A stretch of DNA of 20,060 nucleotides from CAJBIL01 sp044359525 (GCA_044359525.1 JBIKLY010000066.1:1-20060), one strand, 5' to 3'. Counted from the stretch's first letter, positions 7,496-13,660 are shown. Translations and numbers: made by a program. The notes: generated by a model not told the origin, from the sequence alone.

Positions 7496-8829
7496 GCTGC
7501 GTACTCGCGATGCGCAGGCTGCGCCGGGCGCCCGGAATGGCTTGCGGCAGCGTCCTGCCAGGGCGCATGGCAGCCCATGGCGTTGGCCACCCGCAGCGCC
7601 GACTTCAGCCCGTCTTCGTGGAAGCCGTAGCCGTTCCACGCGCCGCAGAACCAGACGCCGCGCCGGCCATTGATCATGCCCAGACGGCGTTGCGCGGCAA
7701 TCGCTGCGGCGTCAAAGACCGGATGCGCGTAGTCGAACTCGGCGATCACCGTATCGGGCGCCGGTGCGCGCTGCGGGTTCAGGGAAACGATGACCGGCGT
7801 CGAGAATGGCAGCGGCTGCAACTGGTTGATCAAGTAAGAAACGCTGACCGGGCGCTGATCCAGCTCGCCCCGGCTCGACATGTAGTTCCATGCCGACCAC
7901 AGCGCCGGGTCGCGCGGCAACAAGGCGCGGTCGGTGTGCAGCACGGCGCGGTTCGGCGCATAACGGATCGCACCGAGCAAGCGGCGCTCCTGCGGCGAAG
8001 CACTATCGCCGAGCAGGGCCAGCGTCTGATCGCTGTGACAGGCGAACACGACCTGATCGAAGGCCTCGACGGCATGGGGCGTAGTCACCAGAACACCATT
8101 TTCCACACGGCGCACACCGGTAACCGGCGTGTTCAGACGCATATCGTCGATGCGCGCGACCAGCTTTTTCACGTACTCGCGGCCGCCGCCCTGCACGGTG
8201 CGCCAGGTTGGCCGGTCCATGATTTGCAGCAGGCCGTGATTGCGGCAGAAGCGAACAAAGGTGGCGAGCGGATAATCGAGCATCTGCCCGGCCGGGCACG
8301 ACCAGATAGCCGCTGCCATTGGCAGCAGATACCACTCGGAGAACGGCTTTGAATAACGCCCGGCCACCAGAAACTCCCGCAGGCTGCCGCCATCCTCGGG
8401 ATGAGCATCCATCCACCCCACGCTCTCGCGGTTGAAACGCAGGATATCAGCCAGCATGCGCCAGAAATCCGGCCGGAAAAGATTGCGCTTCTGACCGAAA
8501 ACCGTCGCCAGGCTGCTGCCCGACCACTCCAGTTGCGGCTCCTCCAGACTCATGGCGAAGGTCATCTGTGTCTCGACGCTGGCGACATTGAGGTGCGCAA
8601 AGAGCGCTGTCAGGTTCGGATAGGTCTTGCTGTTGTAAACGAGGAAACCCGTATCGACCGGATGCGTCAGCCCATCGACCGTCACGTCCACCGTGTTGGT
8701 GTGGCCACCGGCGTAGCTGCCGGCTTCGAACAGGCTTACCTCATGTTTCTGGCCGAGCAGCCAGGCGCTGGCCAGGCCTGAAATTCCGGCGCCGATGACG
8801 GCAATGCGTTGCGCTCCCGGTCTGTTCAT
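7492..8829 (-). CDS. NAD(P)/FAD-dependent oxidoreductase (COG2907, amine-oxidase fold)
   Basis: The product has 445 residues. The N-terminal IAVIGAGISGLASAWLL is a dinucleotide-binding fold, followed by the FAD-contact segment YAGGHTNTVDV, DTGFLVYNSKTYPNLTALF, and the C-terminal RRGVWFCGAWNGYGFHEDGLKSALRVANAM that closes the flavin site. This matches the predicted FAD/NAD-binding protein family always paired with DUF1365 and CFA-like genes; oxidation or desaturation of a lipid chain is inferred. An AGGAG seven bases before the ATG supports the start. It lies 11 bp after folE2 and overlaps DUF1365 by four bases, so it is in the same operon. Confidence 0.88.
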   Translation of the reverse strand: MNRPGAQRIAVIGAGISGLASAWLLGQKHEVSLFEAGSYAGGHTNTVDVTVDGLTHPVDTGFLVYNSKTYPNLTALFAHLNVASVETQMTFAMSLEEPQLEWSGSSLATVFGQKRNLFRPDFWRMLADILRFNRESVGWMDAHPEDGGSLREFLVAGRYSKPFSEWYLLPMAAAIWSCPAGQMLDYPLATFVRFCRNHGLLQIMDRPTWRTVQGGGREYVKKLVARIDDMRLNTPVTGVRRVENGVLVTTPHAVEAFDQVVFACHSDQTLALLGDSASPQERRLLGAIRYAPNRAVLHTDRALLPRDPALWSAWNYMSSRGELDQRPVSVSYLINQLQPLPFSTPVIVSLNPQRAPAPDTVIAEFDYAHPVFDAAAIAAQRRLGMINGRRGVWFCGAWNGYGFHEDGLKSALRVANAMGCHAPWQDAAASHSGRPAQPAHREYAA

Positions 8830-8840
8830 TTTCTTGCTCC

Positions 8841-9641
8841 TCAGGCGTTCACGCCGCTGATTTCAGCGTAGGCGGAATGGTTGTGGATCGACTCGAAATT
8901 CTCGGACTTCACCGTCCAGGCGGCGATCCGCACGTCCTGCATCAGACGCAGCGCAATGTCGCGCACCAGGTCTTCGACGAACTTCGGGTTGTCGTAGGCA
9001 CGTTCGGTCACCCATTTCTCGTCGGGGCGCTTGAGCAGACCGAAGAGCTCGCACGAGGCTTCTTCCTCGGCGATGCGGATCAGCGTATCGGGCGTCATCT
9101 CGCCATTCAGCCGGGCGCGGATGGTGATATGCGAGCGTTGATTATGCGCACCGTATTCGCTGATCCCTTTCGAGCAGGGGCACAGGCTGGTCACCGGTGC
9201 CAGCACCTCCAGCGTCAGCTCGGGCGCGGCGCCGGCATGTTGCTCGACAATCATCCGCAGGTCGTAGTCGAGCAGGCTTTCAACCCCCGACACCGGCGCA
9301 GCTTTGCTGATGAAGTAGGGAAAAGCCAGCTCGATGCGGCCACTGACCGCCTCCAGCCGCTGCAGCATTTCTGCCAGCATGTGCAACAAACCGTTGCTGT
9401 CGAGTGGCGAGCGCTTCTGTTCGAGGATTTCGACAAAACGCGACATGTGCGTGCCCTTGACCTCGGGTGGCAGGCCAACGCTCATTGTGATCTGCGCAAT
9501 GGTCTGTTGCACGCGCCCCGCCGCATCGAGCACGGCCAGCGGGTAGCGCAGTCCTTTGACGCCCACCTTGTTGATCGCCATTTGCCGCAGGTCACGGCTG
9601 GCCTGAACGTCAGGGAGCAGGCATTTTTCCGGTGCATTCAT
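8841..9641 (-). CDS. folE2: GTP cyclohydrolase FolE2 (type IB)
   Basis: This 266-residue protein is recognisable as FolE2, which converts GTP to dihydroneopterin triphosphate for folate and pterin synthesis using an alternative metal site. The family signature SLCPCSKGISEYGAHNQRSH spans residues 152-171 and holds the metal-ligand Cys. Also seen are GTHMSRFVEIL (63-73) and PYFISKAAPVSG (108-119). Its presence in a stress operon rather than a folate locus suggests extra pterin demand, for example for photolyase antenna or redox protection, though no photolyase gene is in view. GGAG lies nine bases before the ATG. The bases just before the start read TTTGTC-ATG, an operator-like half site. It is 32 bp downstream of gpx. 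Confidence 0.9.
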   Translation of the reverse strand: MNAPEKCLLPDVQASRDLRQMAINKVGVKGLRYPLAVLDAAGRVQQTIAQITMSVGLPPEVKGTHMSRFVEILEQKRSPLDSNGLLHMLAEMLQRLEAVSGRIELAFPYFISKAAPVSGVESLLDYDLRMIVEQHAGAAPELTLEVLAPVTSLCPCSKGISEYGAHNQRSHITIRARLNGEMTPDTLIRIAEEEASCELFGLLKRPDEKWVTERAYDNPKFVEDLVRDIALRLMQDVRIAAWTVKSENFESIHNHSAYAEISGVNA

Positions 9642-9673
9642 GACAAAGTTCTCCAGAGGGCCAACAAAAATCT

Positions 9674-10384
9674 TTACTTGCTAAGGAAGCTTTCGATCCG
9701 GGCGAGCAGCGCCTTGTCATCCGGCCGGACACGACTGTCGAAACTGAGCACCTGCCGGCCACTGCGGTCGATCAGATACTTGTGGAAGTTCCATTGCGGC
9801 GCCGTGCCGGATGCTTTGGCGAGCTGGACATAGAACGGGCTGGCCTTGTCGCCGATCACCGAGGCCTTGGCGAACATCGGAAACTGCACGCCGTAGGTCA
9901 GCCGGCAGAACTCAGCAATCTCCTGATTGCCGCCCGGCTCCTGCTCGCCAAACTCATTCGACGGGAAGCCGATCACCACCAGGCCGCGATCCTTGAGGCG
10001 GGCATAGAGTTTCTCGAGACCGTCGTACTGCGAGGTAAAACCACAGAAACTCGCGGTATTGACGACCAGCAGGACCTTGCCCTGCCACTGGCAGAGCGAC
10101 TGCGACTTGCCATCCTGCAGCACCGGGAAGCTGTGCTGCAGTAGCGGCGGGCAAGTCCCGGCGACGGCAGGCAGGGTGATCGAGAAAAACAGGATCAGCG
10201 CAGCGAGCAGCTGTTTCAGCAGAGGCAGCGGCCGAAAATTGTCCATGACAAAACCGGCAGTTGCGGACCGCTCCGGAGCTGCCGAAGCAGCGCCAAACGG
10301 ATCACTCCGACAATCAGCAGTTGTCACCTCAAGTACCGGTCCGGTAGCTGCCGGCAGAGAGGTATTGCGCTCAACAGACTTCAT
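9674..10384 (-). CDS. Exported glutathione peroxidase family protein; start unresolved
   Basis: The core is a thioredoxin-fold GPx: VNTASFCGFTSQYDGLEKLY with peroxidatic Cys114, GFPSNEFGEQEPGGNQEIAEFC (139-160) and WNFHKYLIDRSG (198-209). Counted from the outer start, Ser142 and Glu144 replace the usual Cys and Gln of FPCNQF. Cys160 may be the resolving Cys, suggesting thioredoxin rather than glutathione as reductant. Two starts compete. ATG at 10384 has AGGA six bases upstream, within the operator, in the same layout as merR. ATG at 10246 begins a proper signal peptide (LLKQLLAALILFFSITLPAVAG) but lacks a ribosome site and sits inside another operator copy. The 46 intervening codons have weak third-position GC bias. 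First gene of the long minus-strand operon, divergent from merR. Confidence 0.82.
   Translation of the reverse strand: MKSVERNTSLPAATGPVLEVTTADCRSDPFGAASAAPERSATAGFVMDNFRPLPLLKQLLAALILFFSITLPAVAGTCPPLLQHSFPVLQDGKSQSLCQWQGKVLLVVNTASFCGFTSQYDGLEKLYARLKDRGLVVIGFPSNEFGEQEPGGNQEIAEFCRLTYGVQFPMFAKASVIGDKASPFYVQLAKASGTAPQWNFHKYLIDRSGRQVLSFDSRVRPDDKALLARIESFLSK
10239..10251. promoter_or_regulatory. Operator copy TTGTC-CAT-GACAA around the inner gpx ATG
   Basis: Perfect 5-bp inverted arms with a 3-bp spacer. On the minus strand the spacer is the ATG at 10246 that begins the gpx signal peptide. It is the same palindrome as at 10388, 10451 and 16995. Confidence 0.6.
10278..10291 (-). other. UUCG-type hairpin in the gpx leader region
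   Basis: On the minus strand GCTGC-TTCG-GCAGC forms a 5-bp stem closed by C-G around a UUCG tetraloop, within the 138-bp stretch between the two candidate gpx starts. No T tract follows. It supports a structured RNA leader rather than purely coding sequence, but it is short. Confidence 0.35.
10309..10325. promoter_or_regulatory. Everted operator half sites GACAA-N7-TTGTC
   Basis: GACAA (10309-10313) and TTGTC (10321-10325) face outwards with seven bases between, inside the gpx leader. A similar everted pair (N9) occurs at 16929-16947 upstream of blc. This may be an auxiliary contact for a multimeric regulator, or chance. Confidence 0.35.
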
Positions 10385-10387
10385 TTA

Positions 10388-10400
10388 TTGTCCTAGACAA
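10388..10400. promoter_or_regulatory. Operator before gpx (TTGTC-CTA-GACAA)
   Basis: Perfect inverted repeat ending three bases before the gpx ATG at 10384. On the minus strand it reads TTGTCTAGGACAATAAATG, so AGGA in its second half is the Shine-Dalgarno. The copy before merR is identical across this whole stretch. Confidence 0.85.
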
Positions 10401-10422
10401 ATACAAATCATAGGTCTAATAT
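10394..10422 (+). promoter_or_regulatory. Predicted sigma-70 promoter of merR
   Basis: TAGACA (10394-10399), 17 bp, TAATAT (10417-10422). Its -35 overlaps the gpx operator and its -10 overlaps the gpx -10 on the other strand, so the two promoters are face to face and cannot easily fire together. Confidence 0.5.
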
Positions 10423-10446
10423 AGGCAACACAAACAGAGATGTCAA
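10418..10446 (-). promoter_or_regulatory. Predicted sigma-70 promoter of the gpx operon
   Basis: On the minus strand TTGACA (10446-10441), 17 bp, TATATT (10423-10418), a near-consensus promoter. The -10 lies in GCCTATATTAGA, which recurs upstream of blc at the same 14-nt distance from the operator. Predicted transcription starts near 10411, placing the operator at about +12 to +24. Confidence 0.65.
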
Positions 10447-10450
10447 GCTT

Positions 10451-10463
10451 TTGTCTAGGACAA
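10451..10463. promoter_or_regulatory. Operator before merR (TTGTC-TAG-GACAA)
   Basis: Perfect palindrome ending three bases before the merR ATG. Its AGGA is the only ribosome-site candidate, six bases from the start. It implies autoregulation of the regulator gene. Confidence 0.85.
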
Positions 10464-10466
10464 TAA

Positions 10467-11402
10467 ATGAATATGCGACCAGCAATGAATATCAGCGCCG
10501 TAGAACGCGACACCGGCATCGGTAAAGACACGCTGCGTGTCTGGGAGCGGCGCTACGGCTTTCCCTTGCCACACCGTGACAGCAAGGGCGAGCGCCTTTA
10601 TCCGGCGGAACAAGTGGACCGCCTGCGGCTGATCCGCCGGCTGATGGACCAGGGCTTTCGCCCCGGACGCCTGCTCGCCTCCAGCGAGGAGGAACTTGCC
10701 GAGCTGGGTCTGCAAGCCCCCGCAACCGCCGCTGCGCCACTGACCGACGACGGACTGATCCACCAGGTACTTAAGCTGATCAAGGCGCAGGACGTCGCCG
10801 CGCTGCGCCAGGCGCTGGAGCAGGCCATGATGCGCCAGGGCCTGCAGAGCTTCGTACTGGACACCATCGCGCCGCTCAACCAGGCAGTCGGCGAAGCCTG
10901 GATGCGCGGCGAGTTCGAGATTTTTGAAGAACACCTGTACACCGAACAATTGCAATCGCTGCTGCGCCGGGCGATCGGCAATCTCGCGCAGAGCTCGGGG
11001 CAGCCACGCATCCTGCTCACCACCGTACCCGAAGAGCAGCACATACTTGGCCTGCTGATGGCCGAGGCACTGCTCGTCCTTGACGGCGCAAGCTGCCTGT
11101 CGCTCGGCACACAGACGCCCTTGCTCGACATCCGCATGGCGGCGCAGGCGCAGTCGGCGGACATTGTGGCGCTGTCGTTTTCCTCAGCCTTTCCGGCGCG
11201 GCAGATTGCCCCGCAGGTGCACCAGTTGCGGGAGCTGCTGCCGGACAGCATTGAACTGTGGGTGGGCGGTGCCGGCGCCGAACGCCTCCCGGCGAAAACC
11301 GGTATTGTTCTTCTGCGCAGTCTGCACGACGCGCTGGCGGCGCTCAATGACTGGCGAAGCCGCCAGCCACCCGGGACGGACAAACACAGCAGCGGACAGT
11401 AA
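10467..11402 (+). CDS. MerR-family B12-binding photoreceptor-type regulator (LitR/CarH-like)
   Basis: The 311-residue product has a MerR DNA-binding domain at 7-75 (MNISAVERDTGIGKDTLRVWERRYGFP, then RLYPAEQVDRLRLIRRLMDQGF), a helical cobalamin cap at about 95-175 and a Rossmann-like B12 fold at about 180-295. The cap has W145-x9-E155-H156 and the B12 domain has E190-x-H192-x-x-G195, the lower-ligand His motif of CarH/LitR. In CarH, adenosylcobalamin promotes tetramer formation and repression, and light releases it. The His next to Trp in Thermus CarH (His132), which binds cobalt after light exposure, is Met146 here. The gene is divergent from the gpx operon, with matching operators at both starts, so it most likely regulates itself, that operon and blc. 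The target site is inferred, not shown. Confidence 0.88.
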   Translation: MNMRPAMNISAVERDTGIGKDTLRVWERRYGFPLPHRDSKGERLYPAEQVDRLRLIRRLMDQGFRPGRLLASSEEELAELGLQAPATAAAPLTDDGLIHQVLKLIKAQDVAALRQALEQAMMRQGLQSFVLDTIAPLNQAVGEAWMRGEFEIFEEHLYTEQLQSLLRRAIGNLAQSSGQPRILLTTVPEEQHILGLLMAEALLVLDGASCLSLGTQTPLLDIRMAAQAQSADIVALSFSSAFPARQIAPQVHQLRELLPDSIELWVGGAGAERLPAKTGIVLLRSLHDALAALNDWRSRQPPGTDKHSSGQ

Positions 11403-11408
11403 AAAGGC

Positions 11409-11434
11409 AACTCGTGCAGCCCGCCCGCCTCTCA
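11409..11434 (+). repeat. Direct repeat copy A, upstream of the PEP-CTERM gene
   Basis: Twenty-six bases beginning AACTCGTGCA and ending CGCCTCTCA, matching 12474-12499 with one mismatch (G/C at the 11th base). It begins a few bases after the merR stop. Confidence 0.7.
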
Positions 11435-11501
11435 TACAGGCCGGCAACTGCAACCGGGAGCGCATCCAGAGCACTGCAGTAACAAAAGAGGCTATTTGCA
11501 T

Positions 11502-11517
11502 TAGTCTATACGGACTA
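11502..11517. promoter_or_regulatory. Inverted repeat upstream of the PEP-CTERM gene
   Basis: TAGTC-N6-GACTA (tatacg spacer), 63 bp before the PEP-CTERM start, in an AT-rich gap. It is a plausible binding site for a dimeric regulator. No convincing sigma-54 or sigma-70 promoter could be fixed next to it. Confidence 0.4.
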
Positions 11518-11579
11518 TTGTGGGCTTTAAGCACGCCTGATAAATTGTTGGGATATCTTTCCGAGAAAAAGACAATCCC

Positions 11580-12230
11580 ATGAAAATATACAACTTGGCG
11601 ACATTCGTCATAGCCGCTGCGCTCACTCTGAGTGGCACTGCGAACGCGACAATCTCTCTAACCAACGAATACTCGGTGACCTCGTTTGCAAGCTACCTTG
11701 GTACAAACCAATGGAAATTTGACTACGCAGTAACCAACAACAATCAGGGCAACGGCGGCTACACCGGGCTCGACGGCTTCACCATTTTCATCCCGCAATC
11801 TGCCGTCGTTGTAACATCAACTTCACCGGCACCGTATAACGGTGCTCCTGGCTTCTGGGGTTCGTTGGTGGGTAACGGCCTGAACTTGGCCGGCAACAAC
11901 TCGCAGAATCTGAGTACGCCTGCTGGATACAACTCATTTACGTGGTGGGGTGCCCACCCGCAGTCCGTTTACGCCTTGGGTTCAACGGCAAATTTCAGTA
12001 TTACACTAGGAAATGTAAGCGCCGGGACCAACACGATTGGCCTGACAACCTACTTTGGCTCAATGACGCCAGCGCAGGAGTACACAACCAATCAATGGGG
12101 AAACTATTCCACCATTACCACTAACCTGACATCACCAGTTGCTACGGTGCCGGAACCCGAAACCTACGCCATGCTCCTCGCTGGCATCGGCCTTATCGGT
12201 GGCATTGCCCGGCGCCACAAGCAGAAATAA
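11580..12230 (+). CDS. PEP-CTERM sorting-domain protein
   Basis: This 216-residue exported protein has a signal peptide (YNLATFVIAAALTLSGTANA) and an Asn/Thr/Gly/Ser-rich, beta-type middle region. The C-terminus has VPEPETYAMLLAGIGLIGGIARR: the PEP motif, one membrane span and a basic tail. Such proteins are sorted and probably cleaved by exosortase EpsH/XrtA, and are usually linked to exopolysaccharide or floc formation. The middle has no domain I recognise. Codon and base composition are less GC-rich than the neighbours, common for this class and possibly a sign of transfer. It has its own gap upstream and a strong terminator downstream, so it is monocistronic. Confidence 0.9.
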   Translation: MKIYNLATFVIAAALTLSGTANATISLTNEYSVTSFASYLGTNQWKFDYAVTNNNQGNGGYTGLDGFTIFIPQSAVVVTSTSPAPYNGAPGFWGSLVGNGLNLAGNNSQNLSTPAGYNSFTWWGAHPQSVYALGSTANFSITLGNVSAGTNTIGLTTYFGSMTPAQEYTTNQWGNYSTITTNLTSPVATVPEPETYAMLLAGIGLIGGIARRHKQK

Positions 12231-12254
12231 CAGATCGGCGACTTAATTAATCAA

Positions 12255-12282
12255 GAAAACGGGAGCAGCAGCTCCCGTTTTC
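12255..12282 (+). terminator. Intrinsic terminator after the PEP-CTERM gene
   Basis: GAAAACGGGAGC pairs with GCTCCCGTTTTC over 12 bp around an AGCA loop, ending in TTTTC, 24 bp after the stop. The A run on the left arm makes it potentially bidirectional. Confidence 0.88.
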
Positions 12283-12283
12283 C

Positions 12284-12404
12284 ATTGAGCGCACCTTGTA
12301 ACTCGAACACCCAACCGACCGACGCCGACGCAGATAAACGGCGGGTTCAAACCTGATACTGCATGTTGCCCCGAGGCGACCTGCTCAGGGGATCAAGAGT
12401 GTCA
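12284..12404. other. Non-coding gap without recognisable content
   Basis: Together with the flanking terminator, palindrome and direct repeat, this belongs to a 318-bp gene-free stretch (12231-12548). I see no gene or structured element in this part. Confidence 0.5.
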
Positions 12405-12459
12405 ATAGGGTCAGAGTGAATTGATCCGTGCCTGATACATCAATTCATTGTGACCCTAT
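12405..12459. repeat. REP-like imperfect palindrome (GGGTCAGAGTGAATTGAT type)
   Basis: The 21-base arm at 12405-12425 matches the reverse complement of 12439-12459 at 19 of 21 positions around a 13-base loop. The GGGTCAGAGTGAATTGATC wording resembles intergenic repeats often found near REP-associated tyrosine transposases in betaproteobacteria (from memory). No transposase gene is present here. Confidence 0.65.
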
Positions 12460-12473
12460 CGCTCCGACAAGGG

Positions 12474-12499
12474 AACTCGTGCACCCCGCCCGCCTCTCA
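12474..12499 (+). repeat. Direct repeat copy B, upstream of the cytochrome gene
   Basis: Partner of 11409-11434, 25 of 26 bases identical, 49 bp before the cytochrome start. A looser match (GGCAA and CAACCGG words) continues downstream in both copies. Confidence 0.7.
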
Positions 12500-12548
12500 C
12501 CTAAGCTGGCAAACACAAATCAAACAATCACAACCGGAGAACTTTGGC

Positions 12549-13037
12549 ATGAATACAGGAATCAGACACGTCAGTCTTGTTGTTGGCATTTCGCTCAGTC
12601 TGCTGACCCTGGAAGTTCTCGCACACGGTGACGTCACGCCACATCCGATCGACACGTCAAGCCTGCCGCCAGTCGGTACGGAATGGGTGGCGTCCAATCC
12701 TTACCGCGGCAACGAAAAAGCAATCGCTGTCGGCGCCGTTGGCTACCTGCACAACTGCGCGGGATGCCATGGCCTGAATGCCATCTCAGGCGGTGTCGCT
12801 CCCGACCTGCTGCTGGTCACCCGGGATTGCCTGGGGATGACAGCGAAGGACAAACAGGCGGCCTGCCTGAAGGACAGCGACGACTATTTCAAGGAAATCA
12901 CGCTGAACGGCAAAAAGACCAGCGATGGCCGCTACGTGATGCCGGCTTACAAAACCGTCTTCACGCAAGAAGCGGTATGGGCACTCAAAGCCTATACCGA
13001 CGCCCGGACAGGTGAAGAAAGCAAAAAAAGCAAGTAG
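12549..13037 (+). CDS. pedF: PedF-like cytochrome c-550
   Basis: The 162-residue product has a signal peptide ending VLA-HGD (after residue 25) and one c-type haem site, C70-AG-C73-H74, followed by GLNAISGGVAPDLL. Paired Cys residues lie in RDCLGMTAKDKQAACLK, and MPAY supplies the likely Met ligand. The opening HGDVTPHPIDTSSLPPVGTEW and NPYRGN are characteristic of PedF, the periplasmic cytochrome c-550 that takes electrons from PQQ-dependent alcohol dehydrogenases. No quinoprotein dehydrogenase gene is in this window, so its partner is elsewhere or different. The ATG at 12549 is chosen for the signal peptide and a GGAG upstream; the 33 preceding codons run through the direct repeat. Confidence 0.85.
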   Translation: MNTGIRHVSLVVGISLSLLTLEVLAHGDVTPHPIDTSSLPPVGTEWVASNPYRGNEKAIAVGAVGYLHNCAGCHGLNAISGGVAPDLLLVTRDCLGMTAKDKQAACLKDSDDYFKEITLNGKKTSDGRYVMPAYKTVFTQEAVWALKAYTDARTGEESKKSK

Positions 13038-13047
13038 TCAGAAAACC

Positions 13048-13069
13048 GCCCCACGTGTGGCACCGGGGC
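13048..13069. terminator. Weak hairpin between cytochrome and toxin genes
   Basis: GCCCC and GGGGC pair around a 12-base loop that itself contains CCAC-GT-GTGG, between two converging genes. On the minus strand it is followed by GGTTTTC. It may serve as a modest terminator for the toxin gene. Confidence 0.35.
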
Positions 13070-13075
13070 AAAAAC

Positions 13076-13360
13076 TCACAGTCTGGACTGCGCCGTATCG
13101 TAGACTTTTAGCTTGTCACGCTTGCCGACAGCAATCACTGTGACGAAGACGGTTTCGTCTTCAACGCGATACACCAGCCGGTAGCCGATACGTAGTAGTT
13201 TGATCTTGTAGCAATCGGGCATTCCGGCCAATGCGCTGGCCGGCACCCGTGGGTTATTCAGCCGGTCTGCCAGTTTTTTCTTGAGTGGTTCGCGGATGCT
13301 GTTGTCCAGACTTTTCCACTCGGCCAGCGCCAGCGCGTGAAAGCGTAGCTTATAGCTCAT
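13076..13360 (-). CDS. RelE/ParE-type toxin (StbE/RelE-like)
   Basis: This 94-residue basic protein matches the RelE superfamily: YKLRFHALALAEWKSLDNSIREPLKKKLADRLNNP, then CYKIKLLRIGYRLVYRVEDETVFVTVIAVGKRDKLKVYD. RelE-type toxins cut mRNA in the ribosome A site; the basic residues and the Arg in GYRLVYRV are typical. Its ATG overlaps the antitoxin gene by 11 bp, the usual coupled arrangement. The closest named relatives are StbE and chromosomal RelE of StbDE-type modules. The product appears complete. Confidence 0.88.
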   Translation of the reverse strand: MSYKLRFHALALAEWKSLDNSIREPLKKKLADRLNNPRVPASALAGMPDCYKIKLLRIGYRLVYRVEDETVFVTVIAVGKRDKLKVYDTAQSRL

Positions 13361-13595
13361 CCAGACTCACTTCGACGAATGGCCCGTTGGCGCGCTCCTG
13401 AACCAGTTTGGCGTCCTCCAGATCATCCAGATGCGCCATTAGCCGTTCGTAATGCGCAGCTGGCACGAGGTAAGCCTCAGTCCGGTTGTGGTTGAGTATG
13501 GCGATCGGGCAGCCATCCGCTTGCTTGATGATCTCGGCAAGATTTCGCTTTAGCTCGGTGACGCTGACGGTGATATTTGCGTAGATAGTGTCCAT
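13350..13595 (-). CDS. Phd/StbD-type antitoxin
   Basis: This 81-residue protein begins with a Phd/YefM DNA-binding fold (ITVSVTELKRNLAEIIKQADGCPIAILNHNRTEAYLVPAAHYERLM), followed by an acidic C-terminal tail (HLDDLEDAKLVQERA, PFVEVSLDEL) of the kind that wraps the toxin. It is the first gene of the pair and should repress its own promoter. An AT-rich palindromic region lies upstream. The module sits in the accessory stretch between repeats, consistent with mobile origin. Confidence 0.88.
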   Translation of the reverse strand: MDTIYANITVSVTELKRNLAEIIKQADGCPIAILNHNRTEAYLVPAAHYERLMAHLDDLEDAKLVQERANGPFVEVSLDEL

Positions 13596-13637
13596 GAACT
13601 TTCATACCAGGCTTTTGACACAATATTAAACACCTAA

Positions 13638-13660
13638 TTAAGCTTCAAATAAAGCTTTAA
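13638..13660. promoter_or_regulatory. Candidate operator of the toxin-antitoxin pair
   Basis: TTAAGCTT and AAGCTTTAA form an inverted pair in an AT-rich block about 43-65 bp upstream of the antitoxin start. This is typical for autoregulated modules, but its exact place relative to a promoter is unclear. Confidence 0.45.

Noticed and set aside
7496..7639. N-terminal extension of DUF1365 by 48 codons
   Set aside because: It lies within the FAD oxidoreductase gene, is Arg-rich shadow sequence, and the ATGA overlap at 7495 is the natural start.
10201..10467. Cobalamin riboswitch in the gpx/merR control region
   Set aside because: I looked for a B12-box-like segment and the expected 180-200 nt fold; none was seen. 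Control is better explained by the protein regulator.
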